64,000 nucleotides of DNA from Campanula takesimana (GCA_026119855.1 JAOWBW010000191.1:62001-126000); one strand, 5' to 3'. Numbered from the stretch's first letter, positions 10,987 to 22,580 are shown. Numbers and translations are program-made. Notes: a model not told the origin generated them from the sequence alone.

Positions 10987-11488
10987 ATAAAGACTAGGAA
11001 TAACATCATATGCTGTGTAAGAAGATGCGCTAGCTGGATTGACTATAATGCTGGGTAGCTTCATACAGTTAGCCACAGCTTCGGGAAAATACAAGGTTAC
11101 GTCATAGATAATGCCCGCCACTTTATCATGTTGACCATGTTGTTGCACCAATTGGGTCATGCAGTTTCTTAAGGATTCTTCTCCCCGGGTGTTCACATTT
11201 TAGAAATTCCAATAATTTTTCAGCGGAAGCAACCAAAACAATCAGGTTTTCTAGAAAGGGTTTGAAAATAAAAACAGGGCAATGAGAAGGATTGAGAGGG
11301 TTGAACATGGCATGCATAATTATGATGGAAAATCCCTTGGGAGTGAAGGATGGTGGCTATCTCAAGCATCGGAGAGAGGTGCCCTTGTAATGGACATGGA
11401 ACCAACACTACTTGCAGACATTTTTGCCTTTCCATTTTCTCTTCTATCTTAACCATGGATGGTTTACAAATTTATCTCTGGAGAGTTG

Positions 11489-11653
11489 GTTTTGAGGGAA
11501 ACTAGTTCCTCCATAAGTTATAAAAAGTTCATTTTTTAACCCTTTAAACCCTAAGCCTTAAACTCTAAAGGGTCTAAACCCTAAACCCTAAACTTTAACC
11601 CCTATAAAAACAGGACTTTTTATAACTTATGGAGAAACTAGTTTCCCCCAAAA
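11489..11653. mobile_element. MITE with telomere-like core (copy 1)
   Basis: Inverted ends TTTTGAGGGAAACTAGTTCC and its mirror GAAACTAGTTTCCCCCAAAA enclose a core with AACCCTAAACCCTAAA runs (11543-11607). It lies between the UGT-2 pseudogene ATG (11435) and its TATA-like box (11678-11686). Related copies are at 37778-37932 and, by its ends, 23137-23854. Confidence 0.8.
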
Positions 11654-11677
11654 TGTTCTCATCTCTGGATCGTGCTG

Positions 11678-11686
11678 TTTATATAG
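11678..11686 (-). promoter_or_regulatory. TATA-like box upstream of UGT-2 pseudogene
   Basis: The minus strand reads CTATATAAA. It lies about 245 nt from the ATG, but about 80 nt once the 165-bp MITE inserted between them is removed. The matching place upstream of UGT-1 (near 6888) reads CTATAGACT instead. Confidence 0.45.
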
Positions 11687-11689
11687 CAG

Positions 11690-12320
11690 GCAGACGGCAC
11701 ATTAGTCCGATTTTCATAGCATATGGGGTACACTTTATAATAACATATGTTACATCTTCTACAACACGATCTCTTTTTAGGAGCATACGAAAATATTATA
11801 GTAAGATGAGTTACATTCTATAGTAACTACGGAGTATAGTAAAGATTTCAGATTTCTGTGCATTCCAACTGTACATATCTTTAATCCAACTAATCATGAG
11901 GTGTGCCTCTCAATTTTTTTGTACTCGGTATAAATTTTCTTGGGATCACTGTAATCTGTGGACAATGTTTCTTAGTGTGCTTATCAGTTGTTTTGTTTGA
12001 TTCGCTTGCAGTGATATAATGTCATGGAAGTGGGGCTTGTGCAAGCGGGGTGGTCCTGTCCTTCCAAATTGTCCGGGTTAATCCCCAGTCCGATTATTTG
12101 TGCCTGGGTCCATGGTCCCGTAACAGAGGTGCGCTTCGCTTGGCCACATGATGAACATGTTTTGTGCTAACTGCATGCCGCTTGTTGCTCCCACCCGATC
12201 TCGGAAAGAGCTACCGTTTTCAAGGTACCTTGATTTTTCCATCTCTGCCCTTCTCTCTCTCTCTCTCTCGCTCTCTCTGTATCAGAGCTTCCTTATCATC
12301 TTTTCCTCTCTTTAAGAGTA
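11690..12320. other. Intergenic, with (CT)n microsatellite
   Basis: No gene is recognised. A CT-rich simple repeat lies at about 12251-12278. Part of 11940-12010 resembles the upstream flank of UGT-1 near 6910-6980, so this is the old promoter-side flank of the UGT-2 pseudogene. Confidence 0.5.
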
Positions 12321-13445
12321 CTCCCTCCGTCCCAAAACGGTTCTCGTTTGAGTTTTCAAACATTTTAAGGTTACATGGTAAGTTTTGGAAATTCAGGAAT
12401 GTTGAAGCCTTAATTTTGGGGGCAAATTGCAATTTGGTTCCTGACATTTACAAACTTTTGCAATTTGGTTCCCAACAGTTTTTTTTCGCCGATTGGTTCC
12501 CAACATTTACATTTTTTTGCAATGTGGCTATAAAAGTAACTGGGCGTTAGTTTTCTAACGATTTTATGTCATGTGACTAGCACATGATGTTTTAAATGAC
12601 GTTTTAAAATATTCGTAAAGCTACAGTTATCCGATTAATATGATTCTTTTTTTATATTGAAGCTAATATTTAAATCTACAACATAAATTTTTTTTTGGAA
12701 ATTTTTTGGGTACCTAAATTATTTTTACATTTAATCTTAATTTTAAATATTAAAAAAATAAAAACACGTGAAATATAATCTAAAAAGGGTATTAGCCCAA
12801 GTATGTTTCATATGAAGTAATTTCTATATGTATGATTCCTAAAGTTTATTTTTCTCCACCCCTCTGCCACTTTCCCGCAACACCCATTCCACTTACACTC
12901 TTCCCTCGATTCATCGTCCTCTTCTTCTTCCTTTTTTTTATATCAAAGATTTTTACGAAATGATAATCTACATATAGAATTTACTTCATATGGAACATAT
13001 TTGGGCTAATATCTTTTTTAGATTATATTTTACGTGTTTTCTATTTTTTTAATATTTAAAATTAAGATTAAATTTAAAAATAATCCAACTACCCAATAAA
13101 TTTCCAAAAAAAATATATATTGTAGATTTAAATATTAGCTTCAATTTAAAAGAAGAATCATATTAATCGGATATGTGTAGCTTTAAGAATATCTTAAAAC
13201 GTCATGTGCTAGTCACATGACATAAAATCTGTTAGAAAACTAACGCCCAGTTACTTTAATAGCCACATTGCAAAAAAATGTAAATGTTGGGAACCAATTG
13301 GCGAAAAAAAACTGTTGGGAACTAAATTGCAAAAGTTTGTAAATGTCAGGAACCAAATTGCAATTTACCCTAATTTTGGAAATGAGACTAACTTTCTGGA
13401 CAAACGAAAAGGATAAATGGGATCATCATTTTGGGACAGAAGAAG
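12321..13445. mobile_element. Stowaway MITE, split by a nested element
   Basis: The left end CTCCCTCCGTCCCAAAA and the right end TTTTGGGACAGAAGAAG are flanked by TA. About 175 bp of Stowaway sequence is split by the Mutator-like MITE at 12420-13370. Confidence 0.8.
12420..13370. mobile_element. 951-bp foldback Mutator-like MITE
   Basis: Terminal repeats begin GGGCAAATTGCAATTTGG and GGGTAAATTGCAATTTGG. The arms stay inverted-complementary for roughly 400 bp and leave only a central loop near 12840-12960. The target duplication TAATTTTGG (9 bp, at 12411-12419 and 13371-13379) supports a Mutator-like origin. A transcript would fold into one long hairpin. Confidence 0.88.
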
Positions 13446-13655
13446 TAAATAAGTTCTGAGGAATATTGGAAATATCACATCAACATTGGAGGAAAAGGGA
13501 TGTGGTACATTACAAGTTTAAAACATAAGAGATGATACCTGAAATATAAGGAAGCTACACATACAAACTGAATTACAAATGATGGCATTAAAAAAGTTCA
13601 GAGAGAGGAGATACAACGGCCCGCTACATTATCACGACGCCTTTTTTATTAAAAA

Positions 13656-16600
13656 TCACAGCGACAATAAAAGTTTCACGAGATTTTTTAGACAAGTGTA
13701 GGAAGAACCACCCTCCCTAATGGCATCCTCGATCTCCATCTTCAAGCACAACGCTCTTCCTCTCATCTCCTCACCTTCCTTATCCACCATTAGTTTTCTA
13801 ACCGTCTTCTCAATCTCCCCTCTCTCCATCCCCTCCAACTCGAGCCCAACTCTCCAAACATGACTTATATATCTCGAGTTCATATTCTGATCCCCAACTC
13901 GAGGCCAGCATATCATAGGAACCCCTTCACAAACACTCTCCATCGTAGAATTCCAACCACAATGGGTCCAAAACCCTCCCACTGCCTCTTGCATCAACAC
14001 TTCCTTTTGTGGGGCCCACTCCACCACACAACCTCTTTCCTCAACCACTTTTTCAAAACCACTTCCCAATAATCTCGACATCCATTTTTCGCTCCGATCC
14101 TTAATGGACCCGGGTCGTAGGACCCACAAGAATGGCTGCTCGCTGTTGGCTAGTCCCCAACCGGTTTCTACTATTTCATTATCTGTTATTTCAGATACGC
14201 TTCCGGTTGATGCATATATGACTGAACTCGGGGCTTGCTGATTTAGCCACGTGATGCAGCTCGTGTCCTCTCTCAGTAAGCTTGTTTTTGAAGGGCGGGT
14301 TTCGATGATTTTGTGCAATGGGCCTATTGGGAAAACTGGGACGGGGTGTTTTAAGTGATTTAGCTTTGATAGAAAAGGGTGTTCAAGGCAGTCTAGGGTG
14401 TTTAAGATAATGGCAGAAGAGGTTTTGGTTCTTGTCATGGTGGATATCATGTCCAGGAATGCTTCATAATGCTGGAAATTGTAGATTGGTAAATCTTTGA
14501 ATCTGAAGGGGTGATACTCAGTTGGAAGTAAGTCCTGTGACATTGATTCTTGAAAAATAGCCAAGTTTGGTTAGTATTCAAATGAGGATATGCCAAAACT
14601 TTGACATTTTCATTTTTTTTTTTTTAAAAGATGAAGTACAGTATATTTTTAATACTCCCTCCGTCCCAAAATGATCTTCGCGTTTGACTATTCAAACTTT
14701 TTAAGGATATGAACACTTGCTTTGCTAGCCATGTTTTGCTTATGCACTTTTAAGCCCAAATTGTAGGAAGGTGAATAACTTTTTGGTACAACGAGAAACG
14801 GCAAATGAGAAGATATTTTGGGATGGAGGGAGTATTCATGTTTAGGTGAGCATATTCATTCCAGAGGTGTTAATATGGCAATTCTGTTTTTCTACTGCAA
14901 GGCAAATGTGGCTCCATGCCTCCACCACTACTGCCACCGCAGCGCGATAGCAGTTACTGGTAGGTAGGAAATGTGAACCGTGATTGTCCCTGTCTCATTT
15001 CAAATTGTAAAAAAGGTCAATGCATGAGAATTAAGAAAAAGTAGAAAATGTGATGTGTTGTGAGCGTAGATAGTTGGGTAGGAGAGAGAAAGTGGGGTAG
15101 GGAATAGTATGGGGGTTAGTTGATGTAATTATAGTGAGTGTGTTCCACTAATTAAAAATTATTAAAAACTTTGTACTTGTGGTTTTGCAATTTTTATGGT
15201 ACACTTGTAATGATAAATTTTGCAATTTGAAATGAGACGAAGATAGTATACGACTATGGACAATGTTAGGAGCACAAAAAAAGTTCACAAAGAGATTGAT
15301 ACAATACAAATGAGATGACGATAGTTTATTGGTTATCGATTGTGGACCTGCCACACTCTAATTAAAAACACCAACGAAATCGTGACAAATCATAAGACCA
15401 AATTTTATGAAAAATAAAATAAAATCTGACTTTATTATTACCCAAATGTCATATGGATGAAAGCTATGTATTTAATTAGGACAAAATATAAAAATGAGAT
15501 ATTATATTAGGACACTCATATCTATTTATTCTTTAAATTCATTTTTCATGATTGATGTCTTCTATATTTTCCACATGGATTATATTGTTGAGATACTGGT
15601 GATCGTTAATATATGAATTAAATTCTATCTCCTCCCAAAATTAATGCTCACTCCGTCCTAATTTAATTTAAGTTTTCTACTTTTAACTTAAGAAAAAGTA
15701 AATATTGTGAGTATAAAAAGCAAAGTAAAATAAAAAGTGGGATAAAAAAAAAGAAAAAGAAAAGAGTTTTAAGTACCAATGTAGAACTGGTTCAAGTAGA
15801 ATTATCATCATGGGATCAAGTGTAAAATTCAGCTACCAAATTATAATTTAGCTCGTAACATAGTCCTAAGATAATTAAAAATAAATAAAAATAAAGGGCA
15901 ATTGTTCTAGCAGATGGTTTTCTATAGGAGAAGTACAAAGTTCTATCCTTTCTCATTAAAATAAATAAATAAATAAAAAGTAAAGAAGTGTGTAACAGAT
16001 GCGATCCAAATACAATTGCGAAAATGGAAAATGGAATCAAACTCTATTGATTGAACCTCAACTACAACGAAAATAGAGAAATAAGCTAGATAATCAACTA
16101 CTAGCTAAACTATGAAGGAAATACTAGCTAAACTCAGCTATGGCTAAACTAAGGAGAAAGAGAAATAGCAATATCATCCACCCTTTGATTCACGCCTCTT
16201 GTGCCTCTTTTATAGGGAAGCCCATGTGCAAGTTGTTGGAGATAACCGCCTCACGTGTCCACGTGGCCATGTGCTCTCAACAACCTCACGAGACTCTCAC
16301 ATGGTCAATTGACGAAATTACCACTAAGACCCTCCGTCTTGACTTTGCCACTACTTGACCATACTAACTACCACATTTAACTCTACCTCAATCAACACTT
16401 CTAATAATTCTTCCACTGACCGCGTATCACTTCCCTTTTCTGTTGACCGCACTCTTCTACCTTGACCGCACCATACACCTTCTACCTACCGCATTATTGT
16501 ACTCTTTCCTCCTACCGCAGTTCCCCCCTTCCTCCTACCGCACACCCTACCGCACAAGGCTACCGCACAAGGCTCCCTCCATTACAATCCACTCCCCTTA

Positions 16601-19600
16601 AATTTACCTTGTCCTCAAGGTAAGAAGTTAGGAAATTGAGCATCAATTATAGCCGCGTCCTCCCATGTTGAATCTTCCTCAGGTGCATTGGACCACTGAA
16701 TTAACAGTTGTGGCACAGCTTTATTGCCCCGCTTGATCATTCTCCTATCTTTCAATAGCAAGGGTTGTACCAACAACTTGCCATCAGCATTAGCCTTTGG
16801 TAATGAGGTAGAAACTGAAGCCTTGTGACCCACTTTTTTCTTCAGTAGAGAAACATGAAAAAAAGGATGGATTTGAGACCCTTGAGGAAGATCCAACTTA
16901 TAAGCAGCCTTTCCCATTTTTTCAAGGATCTTGTAGGGGCCAAAATATTTAGTAGCCAACTTTTGATTTTCCCTTAACACCACTGAACTTTGCCTATAAG
17001 GCTGCAACTTTAAGAAAACCATGTCTCCCACATTAAACTCCCTCTCTGTTCTACTTCTATCAGCGTACACCTTGTACCTGTTTTGAGCTTTAGCCAAGCT
17101 CTCCTTCAGAATGCCATTCAAGGTTTCTCGTTCCTTAAGAAACTTTCCCACTGCCTCAACTGTTGGTTCCTTATCAGTTGGAAGAATCATATGCCGTGGA
17201 GAGCAACCATATAAAGCTTGATAAGGGCTCATTCCTATAGAGGAGTGAATGGTTGTATTATACCACCACTCAGCTAGAGGTAACCATTTGAGCCATTCTC
17301 TTGGTCTCTGCCCAGTCATAGCCCTTAAATAGGCTTCCAAACATCTATTAACCCTTTCAGTTTGTCCGTCACTCTGAGGGTGATAAGCAGTACTATGGTG
17401 GAGTTGTGTGCCAGTGAGATGAAAAAGCTCATGCCAAAATTGACTAAGGAATAGTCTGTCTCTATCACTGACAATAGATTTTGGGATACCATGCAACTTG
17501 TAAATATGCTCCATGAAAGATTCAGCTAACTGTAAAGCATTGAATGGATGAGCAAGAGCCACAAAATGACTATATTTTGTCAATCTATCAACCACTACCC
17601 ATATCACCTCCTTACCACCAGATTTAGGCAACCCTTCTACGAAGTCCATTGAGATATCTTCCCATACCTGACTTGGAATAGATAAGGGTTGTAACAAGCC
17701 GGGGTAATGCAAATTCTCCGTTTTGTTTCTTTGGCAATTGTCACACTCCTTCACCCAAGTTTTCACCTCTTCTGTAACACCAGGCCAATGGAAGTAGGCT
17801 TGTACTCTACCACAAGTTGCATCTCTACCTGAGTGTCCTCCATAAGTACTTTCATGTAACTCCTTGATGATTCTTTCTCTCAGCCCCTTCTGATTACCCA
17901 CATAGATCTTTCCATTCCACTTCAATAATCCCTTAGAAAAACTCCATCCTTGATTATTTGGAGCAGCCACGGTAGCTTGAGCTACATAGTCTACCACATC
18001 AGGATCTCCATCATAACTTGCCATCACTTCCTCAATCCAACTAGGATAAGAAACCGTAATCTCTTTGAGCTCTCCATTGGTTTCATTCATTCGAGACAAT
18101 GCATCAGCAACCTTATTTTCCACTCCCTTTTTGTAAACAATTTCATAGTCTAGACCCATGAGTTTGGCTAACCACTTTTGTTGTAAGAGGGTGGAAAGTC
18201 TTTTCTCCATAAAATATTTGATGCTTTGGTGGTCTGTTTTGATTATAAAGTGCTTCCCCTGAACATACGATCTCCACTTGCTGACCGCCATCATCACGGC
18301 AAGTAACTCCTTTTCATAGGTAGATAATGCTTGAGTCTTAGCACTCAACCCCTTACTGAGGTAAGCAATGGGTCTTCCTTGCTGCATAAGGACCGCTCCA
18401 ATGCCACAATTACTAGCATCGGTTTCAATAATGAATGGAAGGTCAAAGTTAGGAGTTGCTAGCACCGGAGTGGTAGATATTGCCTCTTTGAGTAATTCAA
18501 AGGAAGATTGAGCATCCTCATTCCATGCAAACGAGTTCTTCTTCAACAATTGGGTTAAAGGTTTGCTAATTTCTCCATAGCCCTTGACAAATCTCCTGTA
18601 GTATCCGGTCAACCCCAAGAAACCCCTTAGTTGCTTGACATTAGTAGGAGTAGGCCATTGTTTCATTACTTCAATCTTTTGTGGATCGGCAGATACACCT
18701 TCCCCAGAAATAATGTGGCCCAAGTACTCCAACTGCGGTTGAGCAAAAGAGCACTTACTCAGCTTAGCATACAACTTATGTTGTCTCATCAACTCTAATA
18801 CTTGTTGGAGAAGATGAATATGTTCTTCCATAGTGTTGCTATATACAAGAATGTCATCAAAGAAGACCAAGACTCCCTTCCTGAGTAATGGTTCAAAAAC
18901 CTCATTCATCAAAGCTTGAAAAGAAGCAGGGCATTTGTAAGTCTAAATGGCATAACCTTGAACTCAAAGTGGCCGTGATGAGTTCTAAATGCCGTCTTGG
19001 AGATGTCCTCTGGGGCAACTCTAATCTGGTGATAACCCGACCGCAAATCAAGCTTAGAATACCATCTTGCCCCATGTAGCTCATCCAGAAGCTCTTCTAT
19101 GATTGGTATGGGGAACTTGTCTTTCACTGTCATCTCATTGAGTTTTCTGTAGTCAATACAAAGCCTCCATGATCCATCTTTTTTCAAAACCAAAAGAACA
19201 GGTGCAGCAAAAGGGCTTTTGCTATATTGAATGATCCCACTCTCCAGCATCTCCTTGACTTGCTTCTCTATCTCATTCTTTTGAAAGTGTGGGACTCTAT
19301 AAGGTCTTTGACAGCTAGGCAAACTTCCTTCCTTTAAAGGAATTCTATGATCTTGTCTTCTAGGAGGAGGTAATCCCACTGGGTTCCCAAACACATCTTG
19401 GTACGATTGTATGACCATCTCTATAGGGATATCCACCTTGCCATTTTTCTCATCACCACTCATGTAAAACAAGTAACCCACCAAGCCTTAGTTTTCTTTA
19501 TGAGTTTACTTAGTCCCTTACCACTAAGTAATCTCAATGAACCTTCTTCTCCAGTCCCCTTGAGTGTGATCTTTTTCTTACCTACCTGCAAGGTAATCTC

Positions 19601-22523
19601 CATCTTATTATAGTCCAGAGTCACAGGACTATAACATTTCAACCACTCCACTCCTAACACAATATCACATCCCCCCAAGGGTAGTACCCTCATATTTGCT
19701 TGAAACTTATGCCCTTGCATATCCCAACTGAAGTCACTGCAAATAGAATCACTTGATAGTCTATTCCCATCAGCCACGGTCACATTGAGTGGTACAGTTT
19801 GTACTACATCACTTCTCTACTTTGCTGCTGTGCCAGGATCAATAAAATTGTGGGTGACCCCACTATCAATAAGAATGGTAACCACCTGTTTGTTCACCTT
19901 CCCTTGTACTTTGATAGTATTATGAGTGGCCATCCCATTCAAGGCCAATACTGATATCTGACCCTCTCCCTCTTCTTCTTGTATTTCTTCCTCCTCACAC
20001 ACTTCATCTTCCTCCCATTCTTCCCCATATAACATATATAGTTTGGTTTTGCAAGTGTGACCCCTAGTGAATTTCTCATCACAATGAAAACCTCTACCCT
20101 TCTTCCTCCTTTCATTAATTTCGAAACTGGTGAGGGTTTTGATATTTGGGTTGGGCTTGGAATAAGATTGGGTATGGGTCATGGGTTGGGGTGGTTTGGT
20201 AAACTGATGGGTTTGGTAGGTTTTAGGTATGGTTGTATATGGTTTGGGCTTATGGGCCTTGAGGTTCTGCTCAGCTAGTCTAGCCAACTCCATGGCTTCC
20301 TCTAAGCATGTGGGTTTGGACATATACACTGGACTTTTGATTTCCTCCATTAGCCCACTCCAAAAGCTGGATAAGTAATATTCATCACGTAAACCCCTTT
20401 GTTTCATGCCCACCAAGGCTTTAAGCTCCTCAAACTCATCTATATAAGCATCAACAGAAGTGGTTTGAGTGAGTTTATTGAATTCAGCATGGGGATTCTT
20501 ATGAACCCTTTGACCAAACTTGGATATTACATCGTTAACAAACATCATTCATGGAATTAACCCCTTCTCCACTTGGTAAAACTGGTACCAATGACTCGCC
20601 CTTCCTTCAAAGTGAGTGGAAGCATACTTAGCCTTCCTCAGATCCTCCATGGGATTGAATTCAAAGAATTGGTCACACTTAATGGCCCATCCCCTTGGAT
20701 CAGACCCATCAAATCTGGGGAAATCCATTTTTGGGGGTTTGGCATTCCAAGGGCCATTCCAATTCTGGGGAATGAAATTTGGTGTGGTCATATAAGCATT
20801 GAATTGGTTCTGGTTTGGTATAAATGGTTGGTAAGGGTGTTGGTTTTGGTTTTGTTGAAAAGCAAAATTGGGTTGGTTTAGATTTGGTTGTGGTGGTGGT
20901 GGTATTGGATTGGGTTGATGATTTGGTTGGGGTGAATATGGTGGTTGATAATGGTTGGGCTGGGTAGGAGGTTGAGGTTGAGGCATGTGAGTGGTGAAAC
21001 CTGGAGGTGCAGCATGGGTATTTGGTGTGGAAGAAAAATGATTGAAGTTCTGAGTATACCTAGTATCTGGATCTGTATTACCCGTACCTCTGCTAAAAGT
21101 ACCTCCATCTCCTTGATTTGTTTCGTCCATCGGCCTCTTCCCATTGTCCATGTGTGAGCAGATCTTCTCCAGCATAGACCTTATACCTCCCATCTCAGAT
21201 TTGAGATCCAAGATGCTATTCCCCATCTCCGCCATGTTACCTTCAAATGCATCAAGCTTCCTTTCGATTCCTCCCGTCTTCACACCCAATTCCTCCATGT
21301 GTTTATCACTCCCTTCCAATCGCCTATGCAATTCCGCCCACCTTGTTTCCGCCATGATTATCAGAGTATGCAGAAGCAGCCGGGGATCGACTGCTCTGAT
21401 ACCAATTTGTAACAGATGCGATCCAAATACAATTGCGAAAATGGAAAATGGAATCAAACTCTATTGATTGAACTTCAACTACAACGAAAATAGAGAAATA
21501 AGCTAGATAATCAACTACTAGCTAAACTATGAAGGAAATACTAGCTAAACTCAGCTATGGCTAAACTAAGGAGAAAGAGAAATAGCAATATCATCCACCC
21601 TTTGATTCACGCCTCTTGTGCCTCTTTTATAGGGAAGCCCATGTGCAAGTTGTTGGAGATAACCGCCTCACGTGTCCACGTGGCCATGTGCTCTCAACAA
21701 CCTCACGAGACTCTCACATGGTCAATTGACGAAATTACCACTAAGACCCTCCGTCTTGACTTTGCCACTACTTGACCATACTAACTACCACATTTAACTC
21801 TACCTCAATCAACACTTCTAATACTTCTTCCACTGACCGCGTATCACTTCCCTTTTCTGTTGACCGCACTCTTCTACCTTGACCGCACCATACACCTTCT
21901 ACCTACCGCATTATTGTACTCCTTCCTCCTACCGCAGTTCCCCCCTTCCTCCTACCGCACACCCTACCGCATAAGGCTACCGCACAAGGCTCCCTCCATT
22001 ACAAAGTGACAAGTAATAAGGAGTAAATAAATAAGGGAAGCTAAGAAATTACTAGCTACTAACCTTGCAGGGGAATATAACCTTTTTGCCTCAACTGTGG
22101 GTAAGCCATATTAGTAACTAAAACGGCAGCAGAAATAGTCTCAAACACAATGCTAGCTATCCCCAAATCATTAGCAACACTCTCCGCTCCGATCAGAATA
22201 GAATCATATATCAAACACGCAATCCGATGTTTCTTCATCATCATCATCTCGCTTAGTTTCTCTTTTAGCGGTCCTTTCAAGCGAACATTGATTTGATTTA
22301 TCACGTCGATAAACAACATTGAGGAGGCATCGGTGCGAGACAAGCCGTCTGGGATGGGCAGGAAGGTAAATTCATGGTTTGTTGGAGAAATGAGTGTGGA
22401 GTGAGCAATTGTTATGGAAAAGCCCATTGAGTGAAGGACATTGGCTAGTTGAAGGATAGGGTTTAAGTGACCTTGAAATGGTCCTGGGATTAGTACTATT
22501 GTTCTTCCATGTTTTTGCTCCAT
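13656..22523 (-). CDS. UGT-3: UGT76-like UDP-glucosyltransferase with giant intron
   Basis: Exon 1 is 22523-22064 (donor CAAG|GTTAG). Exon 2 is 14548-13656 (acceptor TTTCAAG|AA). The phase-1 join gives 450 residues, and both exons are free of stops. The start MEQKHGRTIVLIPGPFQGHL has His19 in GHLNP and Asp107 in LIYDSIL as the catalytic pair. The PSPG box is residues 331-374: WAPQKEVLMQ, then GFWTHCGWNS, ending GDQ. It is the most divergent member here (SRYISHVWRVGLELEGMERG near the C-terminus). The 7.5-kb intron holds a Stowaway, another MITE and a complete Ty3/gypsy element, all absent from its paralogues, whose introns are 0.17-0.75 kb. Splicing across the insertion is inferred from the compatible exon phases and intact frames. 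If it fails, the gene would yield only truncated products. Confidence 0.85.
14654..14832. mobile_element. Stowaway MITE in UGT-3 intron
   Basis: The ends CTCCCTCCGTCCC and GGGATGGAGGGAG lie between TA dinucleotides. Its sequence is close to the Stowaways at 28891-29069 and 56255-56433 (shared TGACTATTCAAACTTTTTAA). Confidence 0.85.
14988..15252. mobile_element. MITE (TCATTTCAAATTG family, copy 1)
   Basis: The left end GTCTCATTTCAAATTGTAAA is mirrored by GCAATTTGAAATGAGACGA at the right. The interior has GTGTTGTGAG and GAGAGAGAAAGTGGGGTAG, shared with 36180-36452 and 38151-38419. It lies in the UGT-3 intron. Confidence 0.65.
15986..15990. repeat. Target-site duplication, left (AAGTG)
   Basis: Five bases matched by AAGTG at 22004-22008 on the other side of the gypsy element. 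They mark the insertion point in the UGT-3 intron. Confidence 0.9.
15991..16586 (-). repeat. Gypsy-1 3' LTR
   Basis: 596 bp, begins TGTAACAGATGCG on the plus strand and ends CTCCATTACA. It carries many CCGCA/CTACCGCA motifs at its inner side and matches the other LTR at all but four positions. Confidence 0.95.
16615..21355 (-). pseudogene. Gypsy-1 gag-pol polyprotein, disrupted
   Basis: The start MAETRWAELH is at 21355. Gag carries a coiled-coil-like N-terminus and a Pro/Gln/Asn-rich stretch (about 21000-20800). An in-frame TGA at 20551-20549 replaces the codon before MMFVNDV. Then come the rest of Gag, a degenerate zinc knuckle (FHCDEKFTRGHTC lacks the usual first Cys) and a protease motif (LIDSGVTHNFID). 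An in-frame TAG lies at 19819-19817, a frameshift near 19460-19484 and a 1-nt deletion near 18921-18932 just before MNEVFEPLL. From 18912 the frame stays open to 16615: RT active site FFDDILVYS, RNase H, an integrase with an HHCC-type finger (ECDNCQRN) and DDE residues (MDFVEGLP, SDRDRLF, AYHPQSDGQTERVN), and a C-terminal chromodomain-like segment. As written it is not functional; an intact relative could supply proteins in trans. Confidence 0.92.
21393..21404 (-). other. Gypsy-1 primer-binding site
   Basis: The minus strand reads TGGTATCAGAGC, complementary to the 3' end of plant initiator tRNA-Met, 3 nt inside the 5' LTR. Confidence 0.9.
21408..22003 (-). repeat. Gypsy-1 5' LTR
   Basis: 596 bp. 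The four substitutions seen relative to the 3' LTR are at about 21475, 21824, 21921 and 21972. Confidence 0.95.
22004..22008. repeat. Target-site duplication, right (AAGTG)
   Basis: Matches 15986-15990. Confidence 0.9.
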
Positions 22524-22565
22524 TTTTATTTTTCTTTTGTATGGAAATATGGCTTCTGATTATGG

Positions 22566-22580
22566 GTTATATATAAACTT
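22566..22580 (-). promoter_or_regulatory. TATA box of UGT-3
   Basis: The minus strand reads GTTTATATATAACCC about 45-55 nt upstream of the ATG at 22523, a standard plant core-promoter position given a short leader. Confidence 0.6.

Larger units (their letters stand above)
9664..11435 (-). pseudogene. UGT-2: UGT76-like glucosyltransferase pseudogene
   Basis: This is a paralogue of UGT-1. The exon 1 remnant starts at ATG 11435 (MERQKCLQVVLVPCPLQGHL, His kept). A 1-nt insertion follows HSQG, and another shift lies near 11195 (FLK|...NTRGEESL). It is then open through IIYDVTLYF and NPASASSYTAYD, and is cut near 10995 by a Mutator-like MITE. The exon 2 remnant (about 9999-9664) matches the first third of UGT-1 exon 2 (LEHSALSQL, PIGLLH) with further indels. 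It stops at 9664, so the donor-sugar half with the PSPG box is gone. The intron contains a Stowaway shared with UGT-1 and a private hAT MITE. It cannot encode an enzyme. It is useful mainly as an outgroup for dating insertions in UGT-1. Confidence 0.92.
15991..22003 (-). mobile_element. Ty3/gypsy LTR retrotransposon (Gypsy-1), young, inside UGT-3 intron
   Basis: A 6.0-kb element in the same orientation as UGT-3. It has two 596-bp LTRs with TG...CA ends, a 5-bp target duplication (AAGTG), a tRNA-iMet primer-binding site and a purine-rich tract (AAGGGGAGTGGAT) beside the 3' LTR. I count 4 differences between the LTRs (0.7%), so insertion was recent. Domain order Gag, protease, RT, RNase H, integrase and a chromodomain-like tail (LLIQWSNAPEEDSTWEDA) suggests a chromovirus-type gypsy; the lineage was not resolved. 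The coding region is interrupted several times. Confidence 0.95.

Noticed and set aside
11543..11607. Interstitial telomere from chromosome fusion
   Set aside because: The CCCTAAA run is short and enclosed by MITE inverted ends, and a sister element shows the same layout.
12164..12550. 128-codon plus-strand frame
   Set aside because: It runs from unique sequence through a CT microsatellite into Stowaway and Mutator-like ends, with no domain.
20057..20881. Plus-strand open frames over the Gypsy-1 gag (73 and 102 codons)
   Set aside because: They are antisense shadows of the Pro/Gln-rich gag coding sequence.
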